The notes under the pieces: model-generated
What the model was told of the DNA's origin: nothing
Seen by the model: the letters and a program-made list of their open reading frames with translations, nothing else
Database searches by the model: none
Assembly: GCA_902524385.1 (NCBI GenBank)
Contig: CABZCZ010000011.1
Location: 1-51,411, forward strand
Reading direction: 5' to 3'
Source: an uncultured Alphaproteobacteria bacterium
GTDB lineage: Bacteria > Pseudomonadota > Alphaproteobacteria > HIMB59 > GCA-002718135
Length of the DNA: 51,411 nt
Part shown: positions 36,911 to 48,866 of the stretch, piece by piece
How the letters are laid out: each line of letters begins with the position of its first letter
Position numbering within the stretch: position 1 is the stretch's first letter
Program-made: the position numbers and the translations under genes

Positions 36911-38111
36911 AAATTCTTATAAAAGTTATCCAAATGAAAAAGGTTATTTTGGTCAGTTTGGAGGAAGATATGTTTCAGAAACCTTAATGCCTTTAATTCT
37001 AGAAGTAGAAAAAGAATATGAAAAAATAAAAAACGATCAAGATTTTATTGATGAGTTTAATCGTTACTTAAAAACATATGTTGGTAGACCAAGCCCCCTT
37101 TTCTTTGCTGAAAGAATCAGTCATGATCTTGGAGGTCCAAAAATTTATTTCAAAAGAGATGAGTTAAATCACACAGGTGCTCATAAAATTAATAATTGTA
37201 TGGGGCAAATTTTATTGGCAAAAAAAATGGGTAAGTCTAGAATAATAGCTGAAACAGGAGCTGGACAGCACGGTGTTGCTACGGCAACAGTATGTGCTCT
37301 ATTTGGTTTACCATGCATTGTTTATATGGGCGAAAAAGATATCGAAAGACAATCTCCAAATGTTTTCAGAATGAAATTACTTGGAGCAGAAATACGATCA
37401 GTTTCAACTGGATCAAAATCACTTAAAGATGCAATGAATGAAGCATTGAGAGATTGGGTGACAAATGTTAAAGATACTTTTTATATAATTGGGACAGCTG
37501 CGGGACCACATCCATACCCAGCAATGGTAAGAGATTTTCAATCTGTAATTGGTAAAGAAGTTCGTAAACAGCTTGAAGACCAGGAAGGAAAGTCACCAGA
37601 TTTATTAATGGCATGTATTGGTGGTGGTTCAAATGCTTTAGGGTTGTTTCATGAATATTTAGATGACTCAGATGTTGAAATGATTGCTGTCGAAGCTGCA
37701 GGGCATGGTATAAAAACTCATAAACATGCAGCAAGTTTAACAGGTGGTAAACCAGGTGTCTTGCATGGAAATAAGACATATTTATTACAATCAAAATCTG
37801 GGCAAATTCAGGAGGCTCATTCCATTTCAGCAGGCTTAGATTATCCTGGAATTGGACCAGAACATTCATTTTTATTTGAAGAAAAAAGAGTTACCTACAT
37901 GTCGGCAACAGACAAAGAGGCGCTAGAAGCTTTTCAATATTGTTGCAAATTAGAAGGTATAATTCCGGCTTTGGAACCAGCTCATGCATTAGCTGTATTA
38001 AAGAAAATAGCTAAAAACTATAGTAAAGATAAAATTATTGTCATGAACATGTGTGGCCGAGGTGATAAAGATATTTTTACAATAGCTGATGAATTAAAAA
38101 TAAAGATTTAA
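36903..38111 (+). CDS. trpB: Tryptophan synthase beta subunit
   Basis: 402 aa. PLP is bound by K95 in [12 protein letters not shown]; the phosphate-binding GGGSNA loop is present, as are [12 protein letters not shown] and [12 protein letters not shown]. The N-terminus [17 protein letters not shown] is typical of TrpB1. It condenses indole with serine. The trpA start follows the TAA stop directly. It is one of the best conserved proteins of the window, with base composition less extreme than the genes around 7-10 kb. Confidence 0.98.
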   Translation: MLKNSYKSYPNEKGYFGQFGGRYVSETLMPLILEVEKEYEKIKNDQDFIDEFNRYLKTYVGRPSPLFFAERISHDLGGPKIYFKRDELNHTGAHKINNCMGQILLAKKMGKSRIIAETGAGQHGVATATVCALFGLPCIVYMGEKDIERQSPNVFRMKLLGAEIRSVSTGSKSLKDAMNEALRDWVTNVKDTFYIIGTAAGPHPYPAMVRDFQSVIGKEVRKQLEDQEGKSPDLLMACIGGGSNALGLFHEYLDDSDVEMIAVEAAGHGIKTHKHAASLTGGKPGVLHGNKTYLLQSKSGQIQEAHSISAGLDYPGIGPEHSFLFEEKRVTYMSATDKEALEAFQYCCKLEGIIPALEPAHALAVLKKIAKNYSKDKIIVMNMCGRGDKDIFTIADELKIKI

Positions 38112-38906
38112 ATGACTAATTTAATTGGTCAGGCATTTAAAAATAATGGAAAAAAACTTGTAACATTTGTTACTGGAGGTGATCCTGATTTAGAAACAAG
38201 TTTAGAAATTATTAAGACAATAATTAATAACGGGGTGGATATTATAGAAATTGGAATGCCTTTTTCTGATCCAATGGCCGATGGCCCAACAATTCAGCTA
38301 TCAAGTAATAGAGCAATAAGTAAAGGAATTGATTTAGAAAATATTTTCTCTTTAGCCGCAAAAGCAAAGAAAATAAAAAATAATCTACCTATTATTCTTA
38401 TGGGTTATTATAACTTGATTCTATATTTTGGTATTGAGAAGTTTGTTAAAAGATGCAAAGAAAGTGGTGTAGATGGTTTAATTATTGTTGATCTACAACC
38501 TGAAGAAGATGAAGATTTGAATAATGAACTGAGAAATAACCAGATTGATCTGATTAGATTAATCACTCCCACAACTAATGAAGAAAGACTAAAATTGATA
38601 TTAAATAATGCTAGAGGTTTTTTATATTATGTTAGTGTAATGGGAATTACTGGACAAAAATCTGCTGATCTTAATGATCTAAAAAAATCAATAGCTTTTA
38701 TCAAAAAACATACAAACTTACCTGTTGTTCCTGGATTTGGTATTAAAAACTCAACTGATGTTAACAATATATGCAAAATAGCTGATGGTGCAGTTGTTGG
38801 CTCAAGTATAATTAAAATTATTGAAGAAAATTTATCTAATAAAGTAAAAATGTTATCAGAAATTGATAAGTTTTTGAAAGATTTGAAGAATGGAACTAAA
38901 ATATGA
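38112..38906 (+). CDS. trpA: Tryptophan synthase alpha subunit
   Basis: 264 aa TIM barrel. Catalytic E46 and D57 are in IIEIGMPFSDPMADGP, and VSVMGITGQK and VPGFGIKN form the phosphate site. It cleaves indole-3-glycerol phosphate and passes indole to TrpB through the subunit tunnel. It has a four-base ATGA overlap with accD, the conserved trpA-accD-folC order in Proteobacteria. Confidence 0.97.
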   Translation: MTNLIGQAFKNNGKKLVTFVTGGDPDLETSLEIIKTIINNGVDIIEIGMPFSDPMADGPTIQLSSNRAISKGIDLENIFSLAAKAKKIKNNLPIILMGYYNLILYFGIEKFVKRCKESGVDGLIIVDLQPEEDEDLNNELRNNQIDLIRLITPTTNEERLKLILNNARGFLYYVSVMGITGQKSADLNDLKKSIAFIKKHTNLPVVPGFGIKNSTDVNNICKIADGAVVGSSIIKIIEENLSNKVKMLSEIDKFLKDLKNGTKI

Positions 38907-39745
38907 ATTGGCTGACAAATTTTGTTAAACCTAAACTATCCTCACTTGTAAAAAGAAGGGATGTACCAGAAAAATTGTGGAATAACTGTGTTTCTTGTGG
39001 AAATATGATTCATCATAAAGATTTAAAAGAAAATTTATATGTCTGTGTAAATTGTAATTATCATTTTAGAATGTCTGCAGAAGATAGGATAAAATTGTTT
39101 TTCGAAGATGGTGATTATGGCGAAATTATACCGGATAAAATTTCTGATGACCCACTAAAATTCACTGATAAAAAAAAATATAAAGATAGATTAAAAGAAT
39201 ACAGAAAAAAAACAAATAGAGATGACGCTTTTATTCTTATTAAAGGAAAAATTAAAGATAAAGAAATTATTTCAGGACTGATGAATTTTGAATTCATGGG
39301 TGGTTCTATGGGTAGAGCAGTTGGAGGGGCAATAGTTAAAGGAGCTAAAATTGCCATAGAAAATAAATTACCTTATGTAATTGTTACCTCATCTGGTGGA
39401 GCAAGAATGCAAGAAGGCATTGTAAGCTTAATGCAAATGCCTAGGACAATTGCTGCTGTTGATTTGTTAAATGAAAATAAGATACCTTACATAGTAGTTC
39501 TAACTGAACCCACTACTGGTGGAGTAACAGCTTCTTTCGCAATGTTAGGTGATATAACAATAGCAGAACAAGGTGCTACGATAGGTTTTGCAGGTAAAAG
39601 AGTTATACAAGATACAATCAGAGAAGAATTACCTATAGATTTTCAAAAAGCTGAATATTTAAAAGATCATGGAATGGTAGATATTGTTTCTCATAGGAAA
39701 AACCTTAAAGGAACTTTATACAAAGTATTAGATCATATAAGTTAA
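38903..39745 (+). CDS. accD: Acetyl-CoA carboxylase carboxyltransferase beta subunit
   Basis: 280 aa. The N-terminal zinc ribbon has C29-x2-C32 and C48-x2-C51 (CVSCGNM, CVNCNYH). The carboxyltransferase core includes GGSMGRAVGGAIVKG and SSGGARMQEGIVSLMQM. It transfers carboxyl from biotin to acetyl-CoA, the first step of fatty-acid synthesis, together with AccA encoded elsewhere. It lies between trpA and folC, as is usual. Confidence 0.96.
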   Translation: MNWLTNFVKPKLSSLVKRRDVPEKLWNNCVSCGNMIHHKDLKENLYVCVNCNYHFRMSAEDRIKLFFEDGDYGEIIPDKISDDPLKFTDKKKYKDRLKEYRKKTNRDDAFILIKGKIKDKEIISGLMNFEFMGGSMGRAVGGAIVKGAKIAIENKLPYVIVTSSGGARMQEGIVSLMQMPRTIAAVDLLNENKIPYIVVLTEPTTGGVTASFAMLGDITIAEQGATIGFAGKRVIQDTIREELPIDFQKAEYLKDHGMVDIVSHRKNLKGTLYKVLDHIS

Positions 39746-39748
39746 TAA

Positions 39749-41008
39749 GTGAAATCTAAGACAGAAAAGTTGTTAGATGAACTAGTTAAACTTCATCCTA
39801 AATATATTGATCTTTCATTAGACAGACTAAAATTATTATTAAAAAAATTAGATAATCCTCAAGATTATCTGCCAAAAACAATTCATATTGCAGGAACAAA
39901 CGGAAAAGGGTCTGTTCAAAGTTTTATAAAAAATATTTTATTAAAGAATGGATATAAATGTGATGCATATATCTCGCCACATTTATCTAGGTTTAATGAA
40001 AGAATAATTTTAAATAATAAAGAGGTTAGTACAAAAAAACTGTACCAAATTCTAAATTTTGTAAAAACAATAAATAATAATAAACCAATAACTTTCTTTG
40101 AAATAACAACAGCCGCAGCTTTTATGTTGTTTAAACAATCAAAATCTGACTTTCTTATTTTAGAGACAGGATTAGGAGGTAGATTAGACGCAACTAATAT
40201 AATACCAAAAAAAATTTGCAGTATTTTAACACCAATTAGTTTTGATCATGAAGAATTTCTAGGAAAAACACTTAAGAAAATTGCTAATGAAAAATTAGGT
40301 ATAGTTAAGAATTGTGATTTTGTATTAGTTGGAAAACAGAAAAAAGAGTTAAAAGATCACATTCAAAAAAAATTAAATAAGTTTGAAAATAAATTTTTTT
40401 ATGGGAAAGAATTTCGAGTAACAAAATCATTAAAAAAAAGGTTTGAGGTAAAAATAGATGGGAAAAAATATATATATAGTCAACCTTCATTAAACGGAAA
40501 ACATCAGGAAGAAAATGCATCAATCTCTATTTATTTTGCAAAAATTATGAAAAATATGGGTTATAGATTAAATGTAAAAGAAATTAATATAGCAATAAAG
40601 AAAACCGTATGGCCAGGTAGATTGGAAATTATTAATTATAAAAATAAAAAAATAATTCTTGATGGATCACATAATATTGATGGAGCTGATAAACTAAATG
40701 AATTTTTAAAAACTAAAAGAATAAAACCTATAGTCTTGTTTGGAATGTTGAATAATAAGAAAGCAAGTTTATTTTTAAACAAAATAAAAAAAAGAGTATC
40801 TAAAGTTTTAGCTATAAAAATTCCAGGTGAAAAAAATTCATTTAAAACTAAGCAAATAAATGAGATTTGTAATTTTCATTCTATTAAATGTGAACGAATA
40901 AATAATATAAACGATGCTTTAAAATATTTTAGATCTAATCAACAAAAAATTTATTTAATTACTGGTTCTTTGTATTTAATAGGAAAAATTAGAAAAAAAC
41001 TATTATAA
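39749..41008 (+). CDS. folC: Folylpolyglutamate synthase / dihydrofolate synthase
   Basis: 419 aa with a GTG start three bases after accD. The ATP-binding loop is IAGTNGKGSVQSF; LETGLGGRLDATN and SFDHEEFLGKTLKKIANEK are Mur-ligase-family folate motifs, and LDGSHNIDGADKL marks the C-terminal domain. It adds glutamate to dihydropteroate and folates. It is the last gene of the plus-strand run; its stop is shared with the oppositely oriented trxA stop in the palindrome TTATAA (41003-41008). Confidence 0.95.
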   Translation: MKSKTEKLLDELVKLHPKYIDLSLDRLKLLLKKLDNPQDYLPKTIHIAGTNGKGSVQSFIKNILLKNGYKCDAYISPHLSRFNERIILNNKEVSTKKLYQILNFVKTINNNKPITFFEITTAAAFMLFKQSKSDFLILETGLGGRLDATNIIPKKICSILTPISFDHEEFLGKTLKKIANEKLGIVKNCDFVLVGKQKKELKDHIQKKLNKFENKFFYGKEFRVTKSLKKRFEVKIDGKKYIYSQPSLNGKHQEENASISIYFAKIMKNMGYRLNVKEINIAIKKTVWPGRLEIINYKNKKIILDGSHNIDGADKLNEFLKTKRIKPIVLFGMLNNKKASLFLNKIKKRVSKVLAIKIPGEKNSFKTKQINEICNFHSIKCERINNINDALKYFRSNQQKIYLITGSLYLIGKIRKKLL

Positions 41009-41323
41009 ATTAGATTGTATCCAGGTTTCTAACGCTGTTTTAGGAAGACTGCCAACCTTAGTATCAATTAACTTACCATTTTTAAATATTATTATTGTAG
41101 GAATTCCCCTAATACCGTATTTTTGTGGTGTCATAGGGTTCTCATCAATGTTCATTTTATATATTTTAACTTTATCTTTATTCTCAATAGCAATTTCTTC
41201 TAAAATTGGGTCAAGTACTTTACATGGACCGCACCATTCTGCACCAAAATCAACTACCACTGGTACATCATTAGTAGAAATATCTTTTTCAAAGGTTTGA
41301 TCATTTGTTACTTGAGTAGACAT
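41003..41323 (-). CDS. trxA: Thioredoxin
   Basis: 106 aa, one thioredoxin fold with active site WCGPCK (C31, C34), cis-Pro in RGIPTI and buried Asp in VVVDFGAEW. It is a cytoplasmic disulfide reductant; one client could be the NrdA CxxC tail encoded at 51.3 kb. It is the last gene of the minus-strand run. In most alphaproteobacteria addA and addB sit just upstream; here only 46 bases separate it from murU. Confidence 0.96.
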   Translation of the reverse strand: MSTQVTNDQTFEKDISTNDVPVVVDFGAEWCGPCKVLDPILEEIAIENKDKVKIYKMNIDENPMTPQKYGIRGIPTIIIFKNGKLIDTKVGSLPKTALETWIQSNL

Positions 41324-41369
41324 ATATTATATGTAAGAAATATTTATCTATTATCAAGTTCAATTAAAT

Positions 41370-42050
41370 CTAATTTTCTAAAATTGATTTTTTATCCCCA
41401 ATATGTCTAATTTTAGATGGAATTACATAACCTTTGATTTGATTTTTTTTTATTAATTTTGTCCAAATTTCGTTCATCGGGAATATTTTTTTTCTTTTAT
41501 TAAAGATATTTTTAGATACAATTTGAAATCCAGAATAATACAATTTCTCATTTTTATTTTTCCAATTGGTAACTACATTTCTTTTTAGATTAAAGTCTCC
41601 ATTTTCTTTTTTTAAACCTAAAAAATTAATATCTCTAGATAACAACATTTTACAGTGAGAAATATCTTGATAATTACCAAGAAAATATTTGATATGTGAT
41701 TTATTTTTTTTAGTCCAAAAAATATCAGAATTAACAACACATATTTTTTTTCTATTTGTATAATTGAAAATATTTTTTACTCCTCCCCCTGTACCAAGTA
41801 TTTTTTTTTCATAGATAATCTGAATGGGGTATTTTTTAAAATTTATGTCCAAATACTTTTTAATTTTATTATGTAAATAATGTGTATTTACTAAGATTTC
41901 ATCGCATCCAATATTAGTAAAGAAATCAATTGTATTCTTTAATAATACTTTATTTTTATATTTTAACAGAGGTTTTGGGGTGTTGCTTGTCAAATTCTGC
42001 ATTCTTGATCCAAAACCAGCACATAAAATCATTAACGTAAAATTCTTCAT
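41370..42050 (-). CDS. murU: Nucleotidyltransferase, probable N-acetylmuramate-1-phosphate uridylyltransferase
   Basis: 226 aa. The N-terminal GT-A signature LCAGFGSRMQNLTSNTPKPLL gives the nucleotide-binding GxGxR and the catalytic Lys26; VNSDIFWT supplies a metal-binding Asp. Next to an AmgK-like kinase it matches the MurU of the cell-wall recycling route that makes UDP-MurNAc without going through fosfomycin-sensitive MurA. It is short for the family but complete by motif. It is distinct from GlmU because the acetyltransferase half is absent. Confidence 0.83.
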   Translation of the reverse strand: MKNFTLMILCAGFGSRMQNLTSNTPKPLLKYKNKVLLKNTIDFFTNIGCDEILVNTHYLHNKIKKYLDINFKKYPIQIIYEKKILGTGGGVKNIFNYTNRKKICVVNSDIFWTKKNKSHIKYFLGNYQDISHCKMLLSRDINFLGLKKENGDFNLKRNVVTNWKNKNEKLYYSGFQIVSKNIFNKRKKIFPMNEIWTKLIKKNQIKGYVIPSKIRHIGDKKSILEN

Positions 42051-42053
42051 AAA

Positions 42054-42971
42054 TTATAAATACTTTTCATACATTGATCTTAGTTGATAATTTTTAATAT
42101 TATTCAATGTCGCTATTGTTCTAGATTTAGTTATTTTTAAATAGTTTAAGTATTTATTATCATTATTTGTGCTAAGTAATTTTCTCCATCTACCAAGTAA
42201 TCGAGTCTGTCGAGCTAAACTTAAAACATAATATTGCTCCAGAAAAGTATTAAAATTTTCAATAATTGAAGTGTTATCATAAAAATATTTAATTAATTTA
42301 TCATTGTAATCTCGTGTAAAATTAATTCTTGGATTTTCTAATAGTGATATTAGGTCCCATCCTATAAATCCCTTAAAAGCACTTTGAAAATCAATAATTC
42401 CACATTTTAGATGTGATTCACAATTTTCTAAAAAAAATAAATTAACAAATTCAAAGTCTTTGTGAACAAAATTTTTCATATTATAATTTTGAGAATAAAA
42501 TATGCTTTTCCATGATTCATAAAATTTTGAAGTTGGAAAATTTGAATTTTTGTTGTTAGGAATATAATAAGTAACAAACTCTTGAAGTTCAATTTTTAAA
42601 TCTTCAAAGGTGTATTCTTTTAAATTTTTTAAATTTTTTAAATGTGATTCATTTTGAATAACAATTATATTTTCTACAGCTAGTTTTAAAAGTTTATAAA
42701 GATTATCTTTATTGTATATTTTATTAAATCTATTTTTTTCAAAATCTTGCATATATATTTTATATTGCTTTTGATTAACTTCATATATCTTAGGAATTGA
42801 TATATTAATCTTTTGTAATATTTCATAAACAGTAAGAAAATTTTTAAACTCTTGTTTATCTCTAGAAAAATCAATTATTATTTTGGTATTCTCTTTTTCT
42901 GTAATTCTATAAATTAATTTATTAGATAATCCGTCCTCAATTTTTTCTAAATCATTATGATCAGAATTCAT
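42054..42971 (-). CDS. amgK: Aminoglycoside-phosphotransferase-fold sugar kinase, probable AmgK
   Basis: 305 aa. The kinase-like fold has the catalytic loop FVHKDFEFVNLFF (H-x-D-x4-N, with K instead of the usual R) and the metal-binding Asp in CGIIDFQSAFKG. Paired with murU and next to tsaE, it matches AmgK, which phosphorylates MurNAc/GlcNAc at C1 during peptidoglycan recycling. The N-terminal region is Lys/Asn-rich and divergent. Gene order is a large part of the argument. Confidence 0.82.
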   Translation of the reverse strand: MNSDHNDLEKIEDGLSNKLIYRITEKENTKIIIDFSRDKQEFKNFLTVYEILQKINISIPKIYEVNQKQYKIYMQDFEKNRFNKIYNKDNLYKLLKLAVENIIVIQNESHLKNLKNLKEYTFEDLKIELQEFVTYYIPNNKNSNFPTSKFYESWKSIFYSQNYNMKNFVHKDFEFVNLFFLENCESHLKCGIIDFQSAFKGFIGWDLISLLENPRINFTRDYNDKLIKYFYDNTSIIENFNTFLEQYYVLSLARQTRLLGRWRKLLSTNNDNKYLNYLKITKSRTIATLNNIKNYQLRSMYEKYL

Positions 42972-42975
42972 CAGA

Positions 42976-43422
42976 CTATTGTTTAAAACTAATATTAATT
43001 TTTCTTTTAGTTTCTGAAATCATATCTAAATTTATTAAATAATGATTTTTGTTTAGCGGTAAACTAATTAACATTTCAGGCCATTCTATAAATGTAATAT
43101 TGTTATTTAAATTTTCGAAGAAATCTAATTCCTCTAATTCCTTAAGGCTCTTTACTCTATAAAGATCATAATGATAGATTTGTGATGAATTCAAGTCATA
43201 GGTTATCAAAATAGGGAATGTTGGACTAGTAATAGAAGATGGTTTTGTTAAATTATTTAATATAAAAAGATTATTAATTAATAATCTTACAAATGTTGTC
43301 TTACCAGCACCTAGCTCCCCTTGAAATAAGAAAATATCTCCAACAGATATGTCTTTACATAAATTAGTAGAGAGTTTTTCAAGTTCACGAAGATCTAAAA
43401 TTTGATTACTAAATTTTTGCAA
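42976..43422 (-). CDS. tsaE: tRNA threonylcarbamoyladenosine biosynthesis ATPase TsaE
   Basis: 148 aa starting at TTG (43422). Walker A FQGELGAGKTTFVRLLI and SSITSPTFPILITYD are the family hallmarks, followed by YHYDLYRVKSLKELEELDF and FIEWPEML. TsaE works with TsaB and TsaD to install t6A37 on ANN-decoding tRNAs. The position between metK and amgK is typical for alphaproteobacteria. Confidence 0.94.
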   Translation of the reverse strand: MQKFSNQILDLRELEKLSTNLCKDISVGDIFLFQGELGAGKTTFVRLLINNLFILNNLTKPSSITSPTFPILITYDLNSSQIYHYDLYRVKSLKELEELDFFENLNNNITFIEWPEMLISLPLNKNHYLINLDMISETKRKINISFKQ

Positions 43423-43428
43423 ATTTTG

Positions 43429-44598
43429 TTATGCGATACCTTTTAGAGCTTCCACTAAATCAGTTTTTTCCCAAGTAAAATGCCCCTTGTCACTTGGTTC
43501 TCTTCCAAAATGGCCATAAGCAGAGGTTGGAACATAAATTGCATTTGTAAGTTTTAAATGTTCTCTTATTCCTCGTGGGCTTAGATCAAAAAGATCTTGC
43601 ACAGATTTTTCAATTTTCTGTTCATCAACTTTATTTGTTCCATTAGTATTAACATATACTGATAAAGGTTTTGATACCCCTATTGCATAAGATAACTGTA
43701 TAGTACACTCATCAGCTAGATCCGCTGCAACAATATTTTTAGCTAAGTACCTAGCTGCATATGCTGCAGATCTATCAACTTTAGATGGATCCTTTCCTGA
43801 AAAAGCACCTCCACCATGGGGCGCTGCACCACCATATGTATCAACTATTATTTTACGGCCAGTTAAACCAGAGTCGCCATCAGGGCCTCCGATAACAAAA
43901 TTTCCTGTGGGATTAACATAAAATTCTTCATCTTTAAGATCTTCTAATAAGTTATTAGGTATACACTCATATACATAAGGTTTAACAATTTCTTTTACGT
44001 CCTCAGGAGATAAACCTTCTTTGTGTTGTGAAGAAATTACTAAAGATGTAACTTTACTTGGCTTTCCATTTTCATAAAGCATTGTAACTTGGCTTTTCGA
44101 ATCAGGTTCTAGACCAGATGCAGATCCATCTTTACGGGCTTGTGCCATTTTATATAAAATTTGATGAGAATAATGTATTGGTGCTGGCATTAATGATTCA
44201 GTGTCTTTGCAGGCAAAACCAAACATGATCCCTTGATCACCTGCTCCCTCATCTTTATTGCTACCAGAATCAACACCCATAGCAATATCAGCTGATTGCT
44301 CATGAAGAAAACTTTCAACATCACAATTCTGCCAATGAAAGCCATCTTGTTCATAGCCAATATCTTTAATACAATCTCTAACTTGAGATATAATCTGATC
44401 TTTAGTAACTGATGGGCCCCTTACTTCTCCTGCAAGAACTACTTTATTAGTAGTAGTCAAGGTCTCACAAGCTACGCGTGTTTGTGGATCTCCTGACGCC
44501 ATGTAAGTGTCTACAACCATATCTGAGATTCTGTCACAAACTTTATCAGGGTGTCCTTCAGAGACTGACTCGCTAGTAAATAAATAAGATCTTTTCAT
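43429..44598 (-). CDS. metK: S-adenosylmethionine synthetase
   Basis: 389 aa. [33 protein letters not shown] and the P-loop-like [22 protein letters not shown] are diagnostic. It makes SAM from methionine and ATP. The ATG is preceded by AAGGAG, a strong ribosome-binding site. It follows ahcY by 10 bases, so SAM synthesis and disposal of S-adenosylhomocysteine are encoded together. The gap is far too small for a SAM riboswitch. Confidence 0.97.
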   Translation of the reverse strand: MKRSYLFTSESVSEGHPDKVCDRISDMVVDTYMASGDPQTRVACETLTTTNKVVLAGEVRGPSVTKDQIISQVRDCIKDIGYEQDGFHWQNCDVESFLHEQSADIAMGVDSGSNKDEGAGDQGIMFGFACKDTESLMPAPIHYSHQILYKMAQARKDGSASGLEPDSKSQVTMLYENGKPSKVTSLVISSQHKEGLSPEDVKEIVKPYVYECIPNNLLEDLKDEEFYVNPTGNFVIGGPDGDSGLTGRKIIVDTYGGAAPHGGGAFSGKDPSKVDRSAAYAARYLAKNIVAADLADECTIQLSYAIGVSKPLSVYVNTNGTNKVDEQKIEKSVQDLFDLSPRGIREHLKLTNAIYVPTSAYGHFGREPSDKGHFTWEKTDLVEALKGIA

Positions 44599-44608
44599 AT
44601 TATACTCC

Positions 44609-47602
<2,994 letters not shown>

Positions 47603-47631
<29 letters not shown>

Positions 47632-48316
47632 ATCTTGTTCTTATTTGGTCAAAAGAATTATCATAAGATCTGAATTTTTTTCTTAATCTCTTTATGTGGC
47701 TATCAATAGTCCTATCATCAACGTATATAGAATCACCATACATAGCGTCCATTAATTGATTTCTATCCTTTACTACTCCAGGAAAGTGAGCAAGGGATTT
47801 AATTAAATTAAACTCTGCAACTGTAAGTTCAATTTCTATACCTTTCCAAAAACATAATTGTTTATCTTCATCTAGTATTAAATCACCTTTTATAAAATTT
47901 TGTTTTTTAATATTATTATCCTTTTGTTCTCCATTTCTATTGTTATGAATTCTTAGAACTGTTCTTATGCGCTCATTTAATAATTTTTGTGAAAAAGGTT
48001 TTTTTATATAATCTGAAGCTCCCATTCTTAATCCAATAATCTCATCTTGTTCATGATCTTTGGATGTTAAAAAGATAATTGGAAGATCTTTTAGATTTTC
48101 AATCTTGCTCGAACGTACTTTTGAAAGAAGTTCATTTCCATCCATTTTAGGCATCTTAATATCAAACAATCCCAAATCATAAGACTTGCTTTCAAGAGCC
48201 TCTAAGGCCTCAACTCCATTAAGAAATGTATCTACTTTAAACCCTTCACTTTGCAGAGAAAGAGATACTGATGTGAGAATCGACTGCTCATCATCAACTA
48301 ATGCTATCTTTGTCAT
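47603..48316 (-). CDS. chvI: Response regulator ChvI-like (OmpR family)
   Basis: 237 aa. The receiver domain has DDE at 8-10, phospho-acceptor D52 in LFDIKMPKMDG, and the switch Thr/Lys in FLTSKDHEQDE. The C-terminal OmpR winged helix ends with VDDRTIDSHIKRLRKKFR and RTRYGSGYSWRD. It should be activated by ChvG, encoded next, and probably controls its own run (ahcY, metK and cell-wall recycling genes), though no ChvI box could be recognised. It is the first gene of the minus-strand run, divergent from nrdA. Confidence 0.92.
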
Positions 48317-48458
48317 ACTTCTTTTTATTAATAATTTATGGCAGGTTTAAGTTCAAAGAAAAAATGACTCAGTTAACAAAATGTGACTTAAGTTGATAAG
48401 TAAATGTAAATATTTCAATAACTTGTTTGTCTCCTAAAAATATGAATTAAGTAAGGGA

Positions 48459-48486
48459 TTGACATGATAAAAAAAATATTTATGTT
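48459..48486 (+). promoter_or_regulatory. Candidate sigma-70 promoter for nrdAB
   Basis: TTGACA (48459-48464, perfect -35) is separated by 16 bases from TATGTT (48481-48486, 4 of 6 to TATAAT). The predicted transcript would begin near 48493 and run about 100 bases before the nrdA ATG, with both NrdR-like boxes inside it. A second possible pair, TTGTCC (48526-48531) and TATTGT (48550-48555), overlaps the boxes and would suit NrdR repression better. Judged by eye only. Confidence 0.4.
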
Positions 48487-48510
48487 CTTATTTTGTTCTT
48501 ATTGCGATAT

Positions 48511-48557
48511 TAAGCAAATGTTGTATTGTCCCTTTTCGGCGGCACTACATATTGTGT
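48511..48557 (+). promoter_or_regulatory. Tandem NrdR-type boxes upstream of nrdA
   Basis: The 16-mer GCACTACATATTGTGT at 48542-48557 matches 14 of 16 positions of the NrdR consensus ACACwATATATwGTGT. A weaker 16-mer at 48511-48526 (9 of 16, best in its right half ATGTTGTAT) starts exactly 31 bases earlier, leaving a 15-base linker, the spacing typical of paired NrdR boxes. NrdR represses ribonucleotide reductase genes when dATP is plentiful. The regulator gene itself is not in the window. Confidence 0.65.
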
Positions 48558-48595
48558 TTTTCGACAATAATTTTTTAAAAATGGATAGAATTTAA

Positions 48596-48757
48596 ATGGC
48601 AGACAATCTACAGGTATCAGCAAAAATCTCAGAAGAAAAAAGTGTAAATATTTTAACATTAAGTGTCGTGCGTCGTGACGGAGCTATTACTCCTTTTAAA
48701 TCAAATAAAATTTCAAATGCTATAAAAAAAAGCATTCTTAGCACAAACAAAAATTAG
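48596..48757 (+). pseudogene. nrdA: 5' end of nrdA in a displaced frame (ATP-cone start)
   Basis: The ATG at 48596 opens 53 codons ending at TAG 48755. Residues 24-43 (VVRRDGAITPFKSNKISNAI) are the start of the N-terminal ATP-cone of class Ia NrdA. After AIKK the frame degenerates (SILSTNKN), while the next frame continues the family sequence as KKAFLAQTK and runs without a stop into the main nrdA ORF. The switch point is the run of eight A at 48724-48731: with seven A the two parts join as one protein of about 917 aa. An in-frame TAA sits immediately before the ATG, so this is the first possible start. Confidence 0.8.
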
Positions 48758-48866
48758 AAATGATAAAAATAAGGAAAAAGAACAACAAGATGGAATTCAT
48801 AAAACTGTTGAAGCTTTAACACATAAAGTTGTCTCAGCTCTAACCAGAAGAATTGCAGACGGCGAC

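Noticed and set aside
37468-37869. 133-aa minus-strand ORF inside trpB, and other long antisense frames in rpsA, aroA and ahcY
   Set aside because: They mirror strongly conserved genes, lack domains and ribosome-binding sites, and arise from low stop density on the antisense strand.
43429-44608. Searched for a SAM or SAH riboswitch before metK and ahcY
   Set aside because: The ahcY-metK gap is 10 bases, and ahcY overlaps chvG coding sequence, so there is no room for an aptamer.
48317-48595. Looked for a small RNA or further gene between chvI and nrdA
   Set aside because: Apart from the promoter candidates and NrdR-like boxes, nothing with coding pattern or a strong RNA fold was visible.
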